A DNA stretch of 64,000 nt from Roseomonas marmotae (GCF_017654485.1 NZ_CP061091.1:1439501-1503500), one strand, 5' to 3'; positions 8,905 to 18,587 are shown, numbered from the stretch's first letter. Notes: generated from the letters alone by a model not told the origin. Numbers and translations are program-made.

Positions 8905-9183
8905 TCAGTCGTTGATGACGTAGGGCAGCAGGGCCAGGAAGCGGGCGCGCTTGATGGCGTTGGCCAGCTCACGCTGCTTCTTGCCGGAGACCGCGGTGAT
9001 GCGGCTCGGCACGATCTTGCCGCGCTCGCTCAGGAAGCGAGAGAGCAGGCGCACGTCCTTGTAGTCGATCTTCGGCGCGTTCGGGCCGGAGAAGGGGCAG
9101 GACTTGCGGCGGCGGTAGAACGGGCGGCGCGCGCCAACGGCGGGGCGGCGGGCGGCGGGGTTCAGGTCGGTGCTGTCGGACAT
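8905..9183 (-). CDS. rpsR: 30S ribosomal protein S18
   Basis: This 92-residue protein has the S18 core [20 protein letters not shown] and the downstream [21 protein letters not shown] segment. It has the usual basic N-terminal extension with [14 protein letters not shown]18 pairs with S6 in the platform of the 30S subunit, and its gene directly follows rpsF. The start is the ATG at 9183, six bases after the rpsF stop. Confidence 0.97.
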   Translation of the reverse strand: MSDSTDLNPAARRPAVGARRPFYRRRKSCPFSGPNAPKIDYKDVRLLSRFLSERGKIVPSRITAVSGKKQRELANAIKRARFLALLPYVIND

Positions 9184-9189
9184 GCTCTC

Positions 9190-9666
9190 TTACTCCTCGC
9201 CGCCCTGGCCGGGCTCCATCTCGTCGCGGGGACGCGCGCGGAATTCCTCGCGGTCGTCGCCACGCTCGCGGCCACGGCCGGAGCCGAAGCGGCCAGCCGG
9301 ACGCGGGCCACGGAAGCCACGGTCGCGCTCACGGTCGTCGCCACGCTTGGCGAGGATGGCGGAGGGCGCCTCGGCATCGATCGCGTCGACGCGGATGGTC
9401 ATGTGGCGCAGCACGTCCTCATTGAGGCCGAGCTGGCGCGCCATCTCCTGCTCGGCGGCCGCCGGGCAGTCGAGGCCGAGGAGCATGTAGTGCCCCTTGC
9501 GATTCTTCTTGATGCGGTACGCCAGGCCGCGCAGGCCCCAGTACTCGCGCTTCTTCACCTCACCACCGGCTTCGGTGATGATGGAAGAGATCTGATCGGT
9601 GATGGTGTCGACCTGCTGCTGAGTCAGGTCATTCCGCGCGATGAGCACGGTTTCATAAAGCGGCAT
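9190..9666 (-). CDS. rpsF: 30S ribosomal protein S6
   Basis: The 158-residue protein begins [18 protein letters not shown] and contains the S6 signature with [16 protein letters not shown]. Residues 1-100 cover the entire S6 fold. The last 50 or so residues are a low-complexity Arg/Gly/Asp/Glu-rich tail, a common lineage feature. The start is the ATG at 9666, with GGGAGA upstream. The much longer upstream open frame overlaps the divergent fabD region and is not coding. The promoter at 9773-9801 drives the operon. Confidence 0.95.
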   Translation of the reverse strand: MPLYETVLIARNDLTQQQVDTITDQISSIITEAGGEVKKREYWGLRGLAYRIKKNRKGHYMLLGLDCPAAAEQEMARQLGLNEDVLRHMTIRVDAIDAEAPSAILAKRGDDRERDRGFRGPRPAGRFGSGRGRERGDDREEFRARPRDEMEPGQGGEE

Positions 9667-9772
9667 GGGATCTCCCTGTGGCTGTCTCAGCCCGAGGCTC
9701 CGGCGGCACCATGCCGTGAAGCGCAAACGGGCATAGCCGGGCGCGATGCCACGCGCCCGGCAGGGTGGGCGG

Positions 9773-9801
9773 CCTAAAGCATGGGGGAGGGGCGAAGTCA
9801 A
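9773..9801 (-). promoter_or_regulatory. Promoter of the rpsF operon
   Basis: On the minus strand, TTGACT (9801-9796) is followed by a 17-base spacer and TTTAGG (9778-9773). The -35 is near consensus and the spacing is ideal. It lies about 105 bases before rpsF in the divergent fabD/rpsF interval. Confidence 0.55.
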
Positions 9802-9852
9802 AGGATTCGGGGTCGGACCCCTCCCGCCTGCCACAATGCTGACAAGGATTTC

Positions 9853-9881
9853 TTGACACCCGCGCGCCCCGCCTCTACCCC
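9853..9881 (+). promoter_or_regulatory. Promoter of fabD
   Basis: A perfect -35 TTGACA (9853-9858) is followed by a 17-base spacer and TACCCC (9876-9881), a weak -10. It lies about 40 bases before the fabD ATG. The -35 is the strong part of the evidence. Confidence 0.5.
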
Positions 9882-9918
9882 GGCCCGCCGCATTCACACG
9901 TGGGAAACAATCCGCCCC

Positions 9919-10860
9919 ATGCCGCTCGCCTTTGTATTTCCAGGCCAGGGCAGCCAGGCCGTCGGCATGGGCCGCGACCTCGCTGCCAGCTTCCCCGCCG
10001 CGCGCGAAATCTTCGAGGCGGTGGACGAGACGCTGAAGCAGAACCTCTCCCGCCTGATGTTCGAGGGGCCGGCCGAGGAGCTGACTCTGACCGCCAACGC
10101 CCAGCCGGCGCTGATGGCCATGAGCCTCGCGGTGCTGCGGGTGCTGGAGCAGGAAGGCGGCTTCGACCTGAAGTCCCGCGTGGCGCTGGTTGCCGGCCAT
10201 TCCCTGGGCGAATACAGCGCCCTGGCCGCCGCCCAGAGCTTCGATGTCGCGACGGCCGCCCGCCTGCTGCGCCTGCGCGGCGAAGCCATGCAGAAGGCGG
10301 TGCCGGCCGGCCTCGGGGCCATGGCCGCGCTGCTGGGGGTCGAGATGGCCCAGGCCAGCACGATCTGCGAGCGCGCCGCGGAGGGCGAGGTGGTCGAGGC
10401 CGCCAATGACAATGGCGGCGGCCAGGTGGTGATCTCCGGCCACCGTGGCGCCGTCGAGCGCGCCGTGGCGCTGGCCAAGGCCGAGGGCGTCAAGCGCGCC
10501 ATGCTGCTGCCTGTCTCGGCGCCCTTCCATTCCGCCCTGATGGCCCCCGCCGCCGATGCGATGGCCGAGGCCCTGGCCGCTGCCGATGTGCGGCCGCCGC
10601 TGGTGCCGCTGGTGGCCAATGTGACGGCCGCAAAGGCGACCGACCCGGCCGAGATCCGCGAGTTGCTGGTGCGCCAGGTGACGGGGACGGTGCGCTGGCG
10701 CGAATGTGTCGGCACCATGCTTGAACTGGGCGTGGACAGCTTCGCCGAGATCGGCTCTGGAAAGGTGCTGACCGGGCTGGCCAAGCGGCTGGCGCCGGAT
10801 GCACGGGCTGTCACGGTGGGCACTCCCGCCGAGATCGAAGCCTTCCTGAAAAGCCTGTAG
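9919..10860 (+). CDS. fabD: Malonyl-CoA-ACP transacylase
   Basis: The 313-residue enzyme transfers malonyl from CoA to ACP in type II fatty-acid synthesis. It shows the N-terminal GQGSQ motif (residues 9-13), the nucleophile elbow GHSLGE (residues 93-98, Ser95) and the [11 protein letters not shown] segment containing the catalytic His. The start is the ATG at 9919. An in-frame ATG at 9781 would add 46 atypical residues upstream of the promoter. It heads the cluster fabD-fabG-acpP-fabF-mltG. Confidence 0.96.
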   Translation: MPLAFVFPGQGSQAVGMGRDLAASFPAAREIFEAVDETLKQNLSRLMFEGPAEELTLTANAQPALMAMSLAVLRVLEQEGGFDLKSRVALVAGHSLGEYSALAAAQSFDVATAARLLRLRGEAMQKAVPAGLGAMAALLGVEMAQASTICERAAEGEVVEAANDNGGGQVVISGHRGAVERAVALAKAEGVKRAMLLPVSAPFHSALMAPAADAMAEALAAADVRPPLVPLVANVTAAKATDPAEIRELLVRQVTGTVRWRECVGTMLELGVDSFAEIGSGKVLTGLAKRLAPDARAVTVGTPAEIEAFLKSL

Positions 10861-10874
10861 GGGAAGCCTCTCAG

Positions 10875-11612
10875 ATGTTCAGCCTTGAAGGCAAGGTGGC
10901 GCTCGTCACCGGTGCGACCGGTGGGATCGGTGCCGAGATCGCCCGCGCGCTGCACAGGCAGGGCGCCAAGGTCGCGCTCTCCGGCACCCGCCGCGAGGTG
11001 CTGGAGGCCCTGGCCACCGAACTGGGCGAGGGCGCCCTGGTCGCGCCGGCCAACCTGACCGACCCCGCCGCGCCGGCGGCGCTGGTGGAGCAGGTGGAAG
11101 GCGCCTTCGGCAAGCTGGACATCCTGGTCAACAATGCCGGCTTCACCCGCGACGGGCTGGCCATGCGCATGTCCGACAAGGACTGGGCGGATGTGCTGGA
11201 GGTCGACCTGGCCGCCCCCTTCCGCCTGGCCCGCGCCGCCATGCGCGGCATGATGAAGCGCCGCGCCGGCCGCATCATCTCCATCGCCTCCATCGTCGGC
11301 GTCACCGGCAATCCCGGGCAGGCGAACTACGCCGCCGCCAAGGCCGGCCTGATCGGCATGAGCAAGGCGCTGGCTCAGGAGGTCGCTTCCCGCGGCATCA
11401 CGGTGAACGTGGTGGCCCCGGGCTTTATCGCCACACCGATGACCGATGCGCTCAACGAGCAGCAGAAGGCGCGGCTGATGGAACGGATTCCGATGGGACG
11501 GATGGGGGAGGCCGCTGATATTGCGGCGGCCGTCGCCTATCTGTCTTCCGAAGAAGCCGGCTGGGTCACCGGCGCCACCCTGCACGTCAATGGCGGGATG
11601 GCGATGATCTGA
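10875..11612 (+). CDS. fabG: 3-oxoacyl-ACP reductase
   Basis: The 245-residue short-chain dehydrogenase has the cofactor motif TGATGGIG (residues 12-19), NNAG at 86-89 and the catalytic set Ser139, Tyr152 and Lys156 (YAAAK). It reduces 3-oxoacyl-ACP with NADPH in fatty-acid elongation. Its location, 14 bp after fabD and before acpP and fabF, identifies it as FabG rather than a general SDR. The length is standard. Confidence 0.95.
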   Translation: MFSLEGKVALVTGATGGIGAEIARALHRQGAKVALSGTRREVLEALATELGEGALVAPANLTDPAAPAALVEQVEGAFGKLDILVNNAGFTRDGLAMRMSDKDWADVLEVDLAAPFRLARAAMRGMMKRRAGRIISIASIVGVTGNPGQANYAAAKAGLIGMSKALAQEVASRGITVNVVAPGFIATPMTDALNEQQKARLMERIPMGRMGEAADIAAAVAYLSSEEAGWVTGATLHVNGGMAMI

Positions 11613-11689
11613 ACCCGCTTCCGCGGGTATTTCCTTCCTTCCGGGGGGAATTGTTCCCCGTGAAGCTTCCGTGTTAAGCCCGCGCGGGC
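11613..11689 (+). promoter_or_regulatory. Three consecutive hairpins/palindromes between fabG and acpP
   Basis: The 138-bp gap contains ACCCGC/GCGGGT (11613-11628, loop TTCC), an imperfect CGGGG...CCCCG hairpin around 11642-11660, and the perfect 12-bp palindrome GCCCGCGCGGGC (11678-11689). The first is followed by a pyrimidine-rich run and may partly terminate or process the mRNA. A weak promoter (TTGTTC at 11651, GTTAAG at 11673) could raise acpP expression over its neighbours. The functions are inferred. Confidence 0.35.
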
Positions 11690-11750
11690 CATGGGAGGGG
11701 CTGTTCCCTTCCGCCGCCGCAGGCAGCGTTCCAGCAGGAGACATCGCGCC

Positions 11751-11990
11751 ATGAGCGATACCGCCGACAAGGTGAAGAAGATCGTTGTCGAGCATCTCGG
11801 CGTCGAAGAGGCCAAGGTGACGTCTGAGGCGTCTTTCATCGATGACCTGGGCGCCGACAGCCTCGACACCGTCGAGCTGGTGATGGCGTTCGAGGAGGCC
11901 TTCGGGGTCGAGATCCCGGACGACGCCGCCGAGAAGATCACGACCGTCAAGGACGCGATCGACTACATCGAGGCGCAGAAGGCGGCCTGA
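11751..11990 (+). CDS. acpP: Acyl carrier protein
   Basis: The 79-residue acidic helical protein carries the phosphopantetheine attachment motif GADSLDTVE with Ser37. It shuttles acyl chains between the enzymes encoded around it. AGGAG at 11736-11740 is a strong ribosome binding site. The length and charge are typical of AcpP of primary fatty-acid synthesis. Confidence 0.97.
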   Translation: MSDTADKVKKIVVEHLGVEEAKVTSEASFIDDLGADSLDTVELVMAFEEAFGVEIPDDAAEKITTVKDAIDYIEAQKAA

Positions 11991-12042
11991 GGCCCCTTCG
12001 AGTTCGCGCTTCAAGAGGATAAGAGGTCGGGAGGTTGCACGC

Positions 12043-13326
12043 GTGTTCGGTTCTCTGACGACGCCGCGCCGTGTCGTCGTCACCGGGATGGGCATTGCCT
12101 GCCCTCTCGGCGTCGGCGTCGCACATGTGTGGCAGCGGATGCTTGCCTGCGAAAGCGGCATCGGCCCGATCGGCCTCTTCGATCCGAAGGACCTGCCGGC
12201 GAAGATCGCCGGCGAGGTGCCTGCCGGGTCCAGGGCTGAGGGAAAACTCGATCTCAACGAGTTCATCCCGATCAAAGACCAGAAGAAGATGGACCGCTTC
12301 ATCCAGCTCGCCCTCGTGGCGGCGACGGAAGCGGTCGAGGATTCTGGCTGGGTGCCCGAGTCGGAAGAAGATCGCTGCGCCACCGGCGTGATGATCGGCT
12401 CCGGCATCGGCGGCCTGCCCGAGATTTACAATGCCTCGCAGCTGGTCGGTGCCGGCAAGGCGCGGCGGCTGTCGCCCTTCTTCATCCCGGCGGCGCTGAT
12501 CAACCTCGCCTCCGGCCATGTCTCCATCAAGTATGGCTTCAAGGGCCCGAACCACGCGGTGGTCACGGCCTGCGCCACCGGCGTGCATGCGCTGGGCGAC
12601 GCCGCGCGCCTGATCGCGCTCGGCGATGCCGACGTGATGGTGGCGGGTGGCACGGAAGCGGCGGTCTGCGAGATCGGCATCGCCGGCTTCTGCTCGGCCC
12701 GCGCGCTCTCCACCGCCTATAACGACACGCCGCAGAAGGCTTCCCGCCCCTGGGACGAGGGCCGCGATGGCTTCGTCATGGGCGAGGGCGCGGGCGTGAT
12801 GGTGCTCGAGGAATACGAGCACGCCAAGAAGCGCGGCGCCAAGATCTATGGCGAGGTGATCGGCTACGGCATGTCCGGTGACGCCTACCACATCACCGCG
12901 CCCGCCGAGGGCCATGACGGCGCCTACCGCGCCATGAAGGCGGCCTTCAGGAATGCCCGGGTCAGCCCCGAGCAGGTCCAGTATGTCAACGCGCACGGCA
13001 CCTCCACGCCGCTGGGCGACGACCTGGAACTGGAGGCGGTGGAGCGGATGTTCGGCGATTCCGCCAAGGGGCTGGCCATGTCCTCGACCAAGTCGGCCAT
13101 CGGGCATCTGCTCGGCGCGGCGGGCGCGGTGGAAGGAATCTTCTCGATCCTGGCCATCCGGGACAGCGTGGCGCCGCCGACGCTGAACCTGGAGAAGCCC
13201 TCGCGTGAGAGCGTGATCGACCGCGTGGCCCTGCAGCCGCAGGAGCGGAAGATCGACATGGCGCTGTCCAACAGCTTCGGCTTCGGCGGCACCAATGCGA
13301 GCATCCTGTTCCGCAAGGTCTCCTGA
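12043..13326 (+). CDS. fabF: 3-oxoacyl-ACP synthase II
   Basis: This 427-residue KAS II condensing enzyme has its active-site cysteine in VVTACATG (Cys177). The two catalytic histidines are in NAHGTSTPLGD and the KSAIGHLLGAAG segment, and the C-terminal GFGGTNAS signature is present. It elongates acyl-ACP with malonyl-ACP and is important for unsaturated fatty-acid length and temperature response. The start is a GTG at 12043, supported by GGAGG at 12030-12034; no ATG exists between it and the first conserved strand. Confidence 0.96.
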   Translation: MFGSLTTPRRVVVTGMGIACPLGVGVAHVWQRMLACESGIGPIGLFDPKDLPAKIAGEVPAGSRAEGKLDLNEFIPIKDQKKMDRFIQLALVAATEAVEDSGWVPESEEDRCATGVMIGSGIGGLPEIYNASQLVGAGKARRLSPFFIPAALINLASGHVSIKYGFKGPNHAVVTACATGVHALGDAARLIALGDADVMVAGGTEAAVCEIGIAGFCSARALSTAYNDTPQKASRPWDEGRDGFVMGEGAGVMVLEEYEHAKKRGAKIYGEVIGYGMSGDAYHITAPAEGHDGAYRAMKAAFRNARVSPEQVQYVNAHGTSTPLGDDLELEAVERMFGDSAKGLAMSSTKSAIGHLLGAAGAVEGIFSILAIRDSVAPPTLNLEKPSRESVIDRVALQPQERKIDMALSNSFGFGGTNASILFRKVS

Positions 13327-13343
13327 CCTCAGGAAAACGGCCG

Positions 13344-13366
13344 GCCGGGGAGCCGTGATCCCCGGC
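13344..13366 (+). terminator. Hairpin between fabF and mltG
   Basis: GCCGGGGA (13344-13351) and TCCCCGGC (13359-13366) form a perfect 8-bp stem with a 7-base loop. It follows the fabF stop by 17 bases. No T-run follows, so it may be a weak or Rho-assisted terminator or an mRNA-stabilising stem. Confidence 0.35.
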
Positions 13367-13406
13367 AGACTTCCTGCCCTCCCGGTCTGACGAGCAGCGA
13401 GGCCCT

Positions 13407-14387
13407 ATGCGCAAGGTGCTGAAAGCCCTGTTGGTGCTGGTCCTGCTGGCGGGTGTCGGGCTGGCCGGGGGCGCCTGGTGGGCGCGGGAGCAATGGCGCT
13501 CACCCGGACCGCTGCCACAGCCCACCGCCATCGTGGTGCCGCGCGGCAGTTCCCAGGCGATCGGCGAGGTGCTGCTGGAGCAGTCCGCCATCCGCGACCC
13601 CCGCATCTTCACCCTGGCCGCACGGCTGACCCGGTCCGAAGGGCCGCTGCGGGCGGGTGAATACCTCTTCCCGGCCCATGCCTCCCTGGCGCAGGTGCTG
13701 GACGTGCTGCGTAACGCGCGGCCCGTGCAGCGCCGCCTGACCCTGCCGGAAGGGCTGACGGCGCGGCAGATCGCGGCGCTCATCGAGGCGGCCCCGGGCC
13801 TGACCGGCGAGACCCCCGCCTTCGATGAAGGCGCCCTGCTGCCGGAGACCTATTCCTACGAATATGGCGATGCCCGCGCTGTCCTGATCCGCCGCGCCAC
13901 CCAGGCCATGACGGCGACACTGGAGCGGCTGTGGAAGGGGCGCAGCGAGGGCCTGCCCCTGGAGACGCCGCGCGAGGCGCTGGTCCTGGCCTCGATCGTC
14001 GAGCGGGAGACGGGGATGCCGGAGGAGCGGCCGCGCGTGGCCGCTGTCTTCATCAACCGGCTGCGGCGCGGCATGCCGCTGCAATCCGACCCCACCGTGG
14101 CCTATGCCGCCGCCGACGGCATGCCGCTGGACCGGCCCCTGACGCGTGCCGACCTGGACCGCGACCATCCCTTCAACACCTACCGTATCCGCGGCCTGCC
14201 GCCCGGACCGATCGCCAGCCCTGGCGAGAAGTCGCTGGAAGCGGTGCTGCACCCGGCCGAGACCGACGAACTCTATTTCGTCGCCGATGGCACGGGCGGC
14301 CATGCCTTCGCGCGCACGCTGGACGAGCATAACCGCAACGTCGCCCGCTGGCGGCAACTGGAGCGTCAGCGGGCGAATTCGCGTTGA
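13407..14387 (+). CDS. mltG: Endolytic murein transglycosylase MltG
   Basis: The 326-residue protein has one N-terminal membrane helix (about residues 5-25) and then a periplasmic YceG/MltG domain. The catalytic glutamate lies in the VLASIVERETG segment, and the family signature with QSDPTVAYA follows. The C-terminal PPGPIASPG and ALHPA-like segments are also conserved. MltG cuts nascent glycan strands and limits their length. It commonly follows fabF in proteobacteria. The next gene begins at its stop codon. Confidence 0.93.
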   Translation: MRKVLKALLVLVLLAGVGLAGGAWWAREQWRSPGPLPQPTAIVVPRGSSQAIGEVLLEQSAIRDPRIFTLAARLTRSEGPLRAGEYLFPAHASLAQVLDVLRNARPVQRRLTLPEGLTARQIAALIEAAPGLTGETPAFDEGALLPETYSYEYGDARAVLIRRATQAMTATLERLWKGRSEGLPLETPREALVLASIVERETGMPEERPRVAAVFINRLRRGMPLQSDPTVAYAAADGMPLDRPLTRADLDRDHPFNTYRIRGLPPGPIASPGEKSLEAVLHPAETDELYFVADGTGGHAFARTLDEHNRNVARWRQLERQRANSR

Positions 14388-15271
14388 GCGCCGCCGCCGC
14401 GGCGCCTCTGTCCCGCTCCGGACTCTGGCTGCGGCTGATCGTCATCGCCGGGCTCTGGGGCGCGGCCTTCCCGCTGTTGCGCTACGTGGCGCCGGCCATG
14501 TCGCCCATGGCGGTGGCCGCCATCCGGGCGCTCTTCTCCGCCGCCGCCGTGACGCTGTTCCTGACCCTGCGCGGCAGCCTCTCCTGGCCCAGCGGCGCCA
14601 CCTGGGGGCATATCCTGGTGGTGGGCACGCTGAATGGCTGGGTGCCCAATATCCTGACCGCCAGCGCCATGACGGGGATCGAGAGCGCCCCGGCGGCGCT
14701 GATCCAGTCCATCTCCCCGCTGGTGGTCGGCGGATTGAGCCTGCTGCTGCTGCGGGACGAGCGCCCGGGCGCCGGCATGTTCCTGGGGCTGGCGCTGGGG
14801 CTGCTGGGTATCGCCGTCATCCTCGGCCCTGGTGCGCTGAGCGGGGAGGCCGATCTCTGGGCTGCCGGGATGATGGCGGTGGTCGCCGTCTCCTATGCCC
14901 TGGGCACGCTCTATGTGCGCCGGGTGCGGCCGGCGGTGCCGGAGCATCTGGTGGTCGGCCAGCAGGTGGTGGCGCTGCTGGTCTGCGCCCCGGCGGCCCT
15001 GGCCGTCGAGGGGCTGGCCTTCCTGGACCAGCCGCGGGAGATCTGGATCGCGCTGGTGCTGCTGGGCGTGGCGGGCTCGGCGGTGCCGCTCTCCCTCTTC
15101 ATCGCCCTGCTGGGGCGGGCGCCGGCGGCCAAGGCCTCGCTGGTCAGCTACCTGCAGCCGGTCTCGGCGGCGCTGGTGGGGGCCTTGTGGCTGGGGGAAT
15201 GGCCGGCGCCGCAGGTGCTGGCGGGCGGCGTGGTGGTGCTGGGCGGCGTCTGGCTGGCTACCCGGCGCTGA
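14384..15271 (+). CDS. EamA/DMT-family permease
   Basis: The 295-residue protein has about ten hydrophobic helices in two EamA repeats, typical of drug/metabolite transporters. The substrate is unknown. It starts with a TTG that overlaps the mltG stop (TTGA at 14384-14387), so its translation is probably coupled. The C-terminus overlaps the convergent SDR gene by 14 bp. Confidence 0.8.
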   Translation: MSAAAAAPLSRSGLWLRLIVIAGLWGAAFPLLRYVAPAMSPMAVAAIRALFSAAAVTLFLTLRGSLSWPSGATWGHILVVGTLNGWVPNILTASAMTGIESAPAALIQSISPLVVGGLSLLLLRDERPGAGMFLGLALGLLGIAVILGPGALSGEADLWAAGMMAVVAVSYALGTLYVRRVRPAVPEHLVVGQQVVALLVCAPAALAVEGLAFLDQPREIWIALVLLGVAGSAVPLSLFIALLGRAPAAKASLVSYLQPVSAALVGALWLGEWPAPQVLAGGVVVLGGVWLATRR

Positions 15272-16067
15272 CATCCTTGGGCGGGACGCCGCGCGCGGCC
15301 CGCGCCATCAGCCCCATCGGCAGCAGCGCCGCCAGCCGCGCCAGGACATAGGTCCGGCGCGGATAGGCCACCCGGCTCCGCCCGGCGCGGATGCCCGCCA
15401 GGGCGCGGCGCGCGGCTTCCTCGGGCGAGAGCATGAAGGGCATGGGGAAGCGGTTCACATCGGTCATGGGCGTGCGGATGAAGCCGGGGCAGATGGCATG
15501 CAGCCGCACGCCCTGGCCCCGCTGGCCGATATCCGTGGCTTCCGCCCAGCGCTGCACGGCGGCCTTGCTGGCGGCATAGGCGGGAGCGCTCGGCGCCGGC
15601 ACGAAGGCGGCGATGGAGGCGATGACGCCGATCCGTCCGCGGATGCCGCCCGGCCCTGGCGCCTGGGCGGCCATGCGGGCCATGGCGGGCAGGGCGGTGT
15701 TCAGCACGCCGTTCACATTGGTCTCGAAGACGGCGCGCGTCTGCGCGGCGGGTTCCGTGCCGCCGCCGGTGCCGCCGGAGACGCCGGCATTGGCCAGGAG
15801 CAGGTCGATCCGCTCCATCCCCGCGATCCAGGCCTCGCAGGCATCGGCGTCACGCACGTCCAGCCGGGTGGCCGTGACCTCGGCGCCGGCGGCGCGGCAG
15901 GCGGCGGCGGTTTCCTCCAGCCTGGCGGCGTTGCGGGCGGCCAGGTGCAGGCGCGCCCCGGGGCTTGCGCAGGCCAGCGCGAGGGCCCGGCCGAGGCCCG
16001 AGGAGGCACCCGTGACGGCGACATCCCGCCAGGGAGAGGGGCTGCGATGTTCCGTCACGTCTTGCAT
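15258..16067 (-). CDS. Short-chain dehydrogenase/reductase
   Basis: The 269-residue Rossmann protein has the cofactor motif TGASSGLG, NAG and the catalytic YAASK. After the core it carries a C-terminal extension with a hydrophobic segment (YVLARLAALLPMGLMARAARG) that may associate with the membrane, as in several SDRs acting on lipids or retinoid-like substrates. The start is the ATG at 16067; a GTG at 16058 is an alternative. It diverges from yicC with only about 30 bases between starts. Confidence 0.8.
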   Translation of the reverse strand: MQDVTEHRSPSPWRDVAVTGASSGLGRALALACASPGARLHLAARNAARLEETAAACRAAGAEVTATRLDVRDADACEAWIAGMERIDLLLANAGVSGGTGGGTEPAAQTRAVFETNVNGVLNTALPAMARMAAQAPGPGGIRGRIGVIASIAAFVPAPSAPAYAASKAAVQRWAEATDIGQRGQGVRLHAICPGFIRTPMTDVNRFPMPFMLSPEEAARRALAGIRAGRSRVAYPRRTYVLARLAALLPMGLMARAARGVPPKDVSAG

Positions 16068-16097
16068 CCTGTCGCGGGGGGATAGAGAAGGCCGCGC

Positions 16098-16994
16098 ATG
16101 GCCCTTTCTTCGATGACCGGCTTCGCCCGGCAGGCTGGCACCTTGCCGGATGGCACGGGTTTCGTGTGGGAACTGCGCAGCGTCAATGGGCGCGGGCTGG
16201 ATGTGCGCCTGCGCCTGCCGCCCGGCCCCGACATGCTGGAACCCCGGCTGCGGGAGGCCGCGGTCGCGCGCTTCCGGCGCGGCAATATCTCCGCCACTCT
16301 CAGCATGAAGCGGGAGGACCGGCCGGCGCCGCGCCTGACACCGGACCCCGTGGCGCTGGAGCAGGCCCTGGCCCTGGCGCTGGAAGTGGCGGCGCGCATC
16401 CCAGGCTGCCCGCCGCCGCGCGCCGAGTCGATCCTGGCCATGCCGGGCGTGCTGCGGAGCGAGGTGCCGGAGGCGCGGGAGGAGGAGGCCGAGGCGCGCA
16501 ACGCCGCCATCACCGCCGGCTTCCAGCAGGCCCTGGACGACCTGGCCACGGCGCGGCAGCAGGAGGGGGAGAAGCTCTCGGGCATCCTGCATGCCCTGCT
16601 GGATGAGATCGCCGAGCTGCGGGAACGGGCGGTGGCCCTGGCTGCCGAGCAGCCCGCCGCCCATCGCGCCCGGTTGAGCGCCGCCCTGGCCGAGCTGCTG
16701 GAGGGCGAGCGCCGCGTGCCGGAGGAGCGGCTGGCGATCGAGGTGGCGCTGCTGGCGCAGAAATCCGATGTGCGGGAGGAGCTGGACCGGCTGGGAGCCC
16801 ATATCGCCGCCGCCCGCGCCCTGCTGGCGGGTGGCGAGCCGGCGGGGCGGCGCCTGGAATTCCTGACGCAGGAATTCGGGCGCGAAGTGAATACCCTGGG
16901 CGCCAAATCGGCCAGCCTGGGGCTGACCAGCCTTTCCCTGGACCTGAAGGCCGCGATCGAGCGGCTGCGCGAGCAGGCGGCGAACGTCGAATGA
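16098..16994 (+). CDS. YicC family endoribonuclease
   Basis: This 298-residue protein begins with the YicC signature SSMTGFARQ and contains the conserved ELRSVNGRGLDVRLRLP segment. The C-terminal part, with EFLTQEFGREVNTLGAKS, is a second signature domain. YicC proteins are now known as RNA-cleaving enzymes (RNase clade). The gene overlaps gmk by four bases (ATGA), a common arrangement that suggests co-expression. Confidence 0.92.
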   Translation: MALSSMTGFARQAGTLPDGTGFVWELRSVNGRGLDVRLRLPPGPDMLEPRLREAAVARFRRGNISATLSMKREDRPAPRLTPDPVALEQALALALEVAARIPGCPPPRAESILAMPGVLRSEVPEAREEEAEARNAAITAGFQQALDDLATARQQEGEKLSGILHALLDEIAELRERAVALAAEQPAAHRARLSAALAELLEGERRVPEERLAIEVALLAQKSDVREELDRLGAHIAAARALLAGGEPAGRRLEFLTQEFGREVNTLGAKSASLGLTSLSLDLKAAIERLREQAANVE

Positions 16995-17620
16995 ACCAGA
17001 ATTCCCGGCGCGGGCTCTGCCTCGTGCTCTCGGCTCCCTCGGGCGCCGGCAAATCCTCGGTCAGCCGCGCGCTGCTGGAGCAGGAGCCGGAACTGCGGCT
17101 CTCCGTCAGCGCCACCACCCGCAAGCCCCGGCCCGGCGAGCAGGAAGGGGTGCACTACTTCTTCCACGAGCGGGAGGCGTTCCAGCGCATGATCGCGGCA
17201 GATGAGCTGCTGGAGCATGCCGAGGTCTTCGGCCGCTTCTACGGCACGCCGCGCGCGCCGGTGGAGCAGGCCCTGGCGGCGGGGCGGGACGTGCTCTTCG
17301 ACATCGACTGGCAGGGGCACCGGCTGCTGCGCCAGGCGCTGCCGGGAGATGTGCTCGGCATCTTCCTGCTGCCACCAAGCCTGGTGGAGCTGGAGCGGCG
17401 GCTGCATGGGCGCGGCCAGGATTCGGCCGAGGAAATCGCCCGCCGGATGAGCGCCGCCCGGGACGAGATCAGCCATTACGGCGATTTCGACCATGTGCTG
17501 GTGAACCACGACTTCCACCGGACGGTGGAGGAGGTGCGCGCCATCCTGCATGCCGGCCGCAGCGCCCGCGCGCGGCAGCCATGGCTTTCGGGTTTCGTCT
17601 CCGGACTGCTGGGGGAGTGA
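16991..17620 (+). CDS. gmk: Guanylate kinase
   Basis: The 209-residue kinase phosphorylates GMP to GDP. The P-loop SAPSGAGKS lies at residues 14-22. The GMP-binding segment around SATTRKPRPGEQEGVHYFF and the HAEVFGRFYGTP motif match the family well, and so does the length. It is translationally coupled to yicC. Confidence 0.96.
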   Translation: MNQNSRRGLCLVLSAPSGAGKSSVSRALLEQEPELRLSVSATTRKPRPGEQEGVHYFFHEREAFQRMIAADELLEHAEVFGRFYGTPRAPVEQALAAGRDVLFDIDWQGHRLLRQALPGDVLGIFLLPPSLVELERRLHGRGQDSAEEIARRMSAARDEISHYGDFDHVLVNHDFHRTVEEVRAILHAGRSARARQPWLSGFVSGLLGE

Positions 17621-17639
17621 GGGCGGCGGTGCCCGCCGC

Positions 17640-18566
17640 ATGAGCGTGCTGCTGCAGATCGTCGTGCCGATCTTCGCGCTGATCGGCATCGGATATCTTT
17701 CAGCGAGGCGGCGCTGGATCTCGGAGGAGGGGCTGCGGGGGATGAGCGGCTTCGTCTTCACCCTGGCGCTGCCCTGCCTGCTCTTCAACGGCGCCACCAC
17801 GCCGCATGCCGGCGGCGGCGGCACCGCCCTGGCCTTCTTCGCCGGCTGCCTGGCCACCTATGCCCTGGCCATGCTGCTCGCGCGGGGGGTGCTGGGCATG
17901 AAGCTCGGGGAGGCCGGGACCTTCGGCCTGAACGCCTCCTTCGGCAATACCGGCATGATCGGCGTGCCGCTGGTGCTGGTGGCCTTTGGGCACGCGGGGC
18001 TGGCGCAGCTGCTGGCCATCATCGGGCTGCATTCGCTGATCCTGCTGCCGATCGGCACCGTCATCGGCGAGGTCGCCCATGGCGGACGGGCGCCGGTCCT
18101 GAAGATCCTGCGCGCCACCATCGTCTCGGTGCTGCGGAACCCCATCGTCATCTCGGTGCTCGCGGGCTTCATCGTCTATCAGGGCGGTATCCCCGTGCCG
18201 GAGATGCTGCGCTACTTCCTGAAGATGGTGGGGGATGCGGCCGTCCCGGCGGCGCTCTTCTGCCTGGGCGCGACGCTGGTGGCCTTCGACGCGCGGCGGG
18301 ACTGGCCCTCGGCGCTGCTCTGCTCCGGGCTGAAGCTGCTGCTGATGCCGCTGCTGGTCTGGCTGGCGGGGCTGGCCATCGGCCTCCCGCCGCTGCAGAT
18401 GGCGGTGGCGTTGATCGCCGCCGCCATGCCGACCGGGGCCAATGCCTTCTTCCTCTCCCGCCGCTATGCCGCGGGGGCGGAACGCTCGGGCGCCACGGTG
18501 CTGCTCTCGACCCTGTTGTCGATGGCCACGGTCACGGCGCTGCTGGTCCTGCTGGAGGCAGGCTGA
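17640..18566 (+). CDS. AEC-family transporter (auxin efflux carrier-like)
   Basis: The 308-residue protein has about ten hydrophobic helices and the family features GYLSARRRW near the N-terminus and NTGMIGVPL in the middle. AEC permeases export or import small organic acids; the substrate here cannot be told. The start is the ATG at 17640, 20 bases after the gmk stop. Confidence 0.85.
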   Translation: MSVLLQIVVPIFALIGIGYLSARRRWISEEGLRGMSGFVFTLALPCLLFNGATTPHAGGGGTALAFFAGCLATYALAMLLARGVLGMKLGEAGTFGLNASFGNTGMIGVPLVLVAFGHAGLAQLLAIIGLHSLILLPIGTVIGEVAHGGRAPVLKILRATIVSVLRNPIVISVLAGFIVYQGGIPVPEMLRYFLKMVGDAAVPAALFCLGATLVAFDARRDWPSALLCSGLKLLLMPLLVWLAGLAIGLPPLQMAVALIAAAMPTGANAFFLSRRYAAGAERSGATVLLSTLLSMATVTALLVLLEAG

Positions 18567-18587
18567 AGGGCTGCGCCCGATTCGGAT

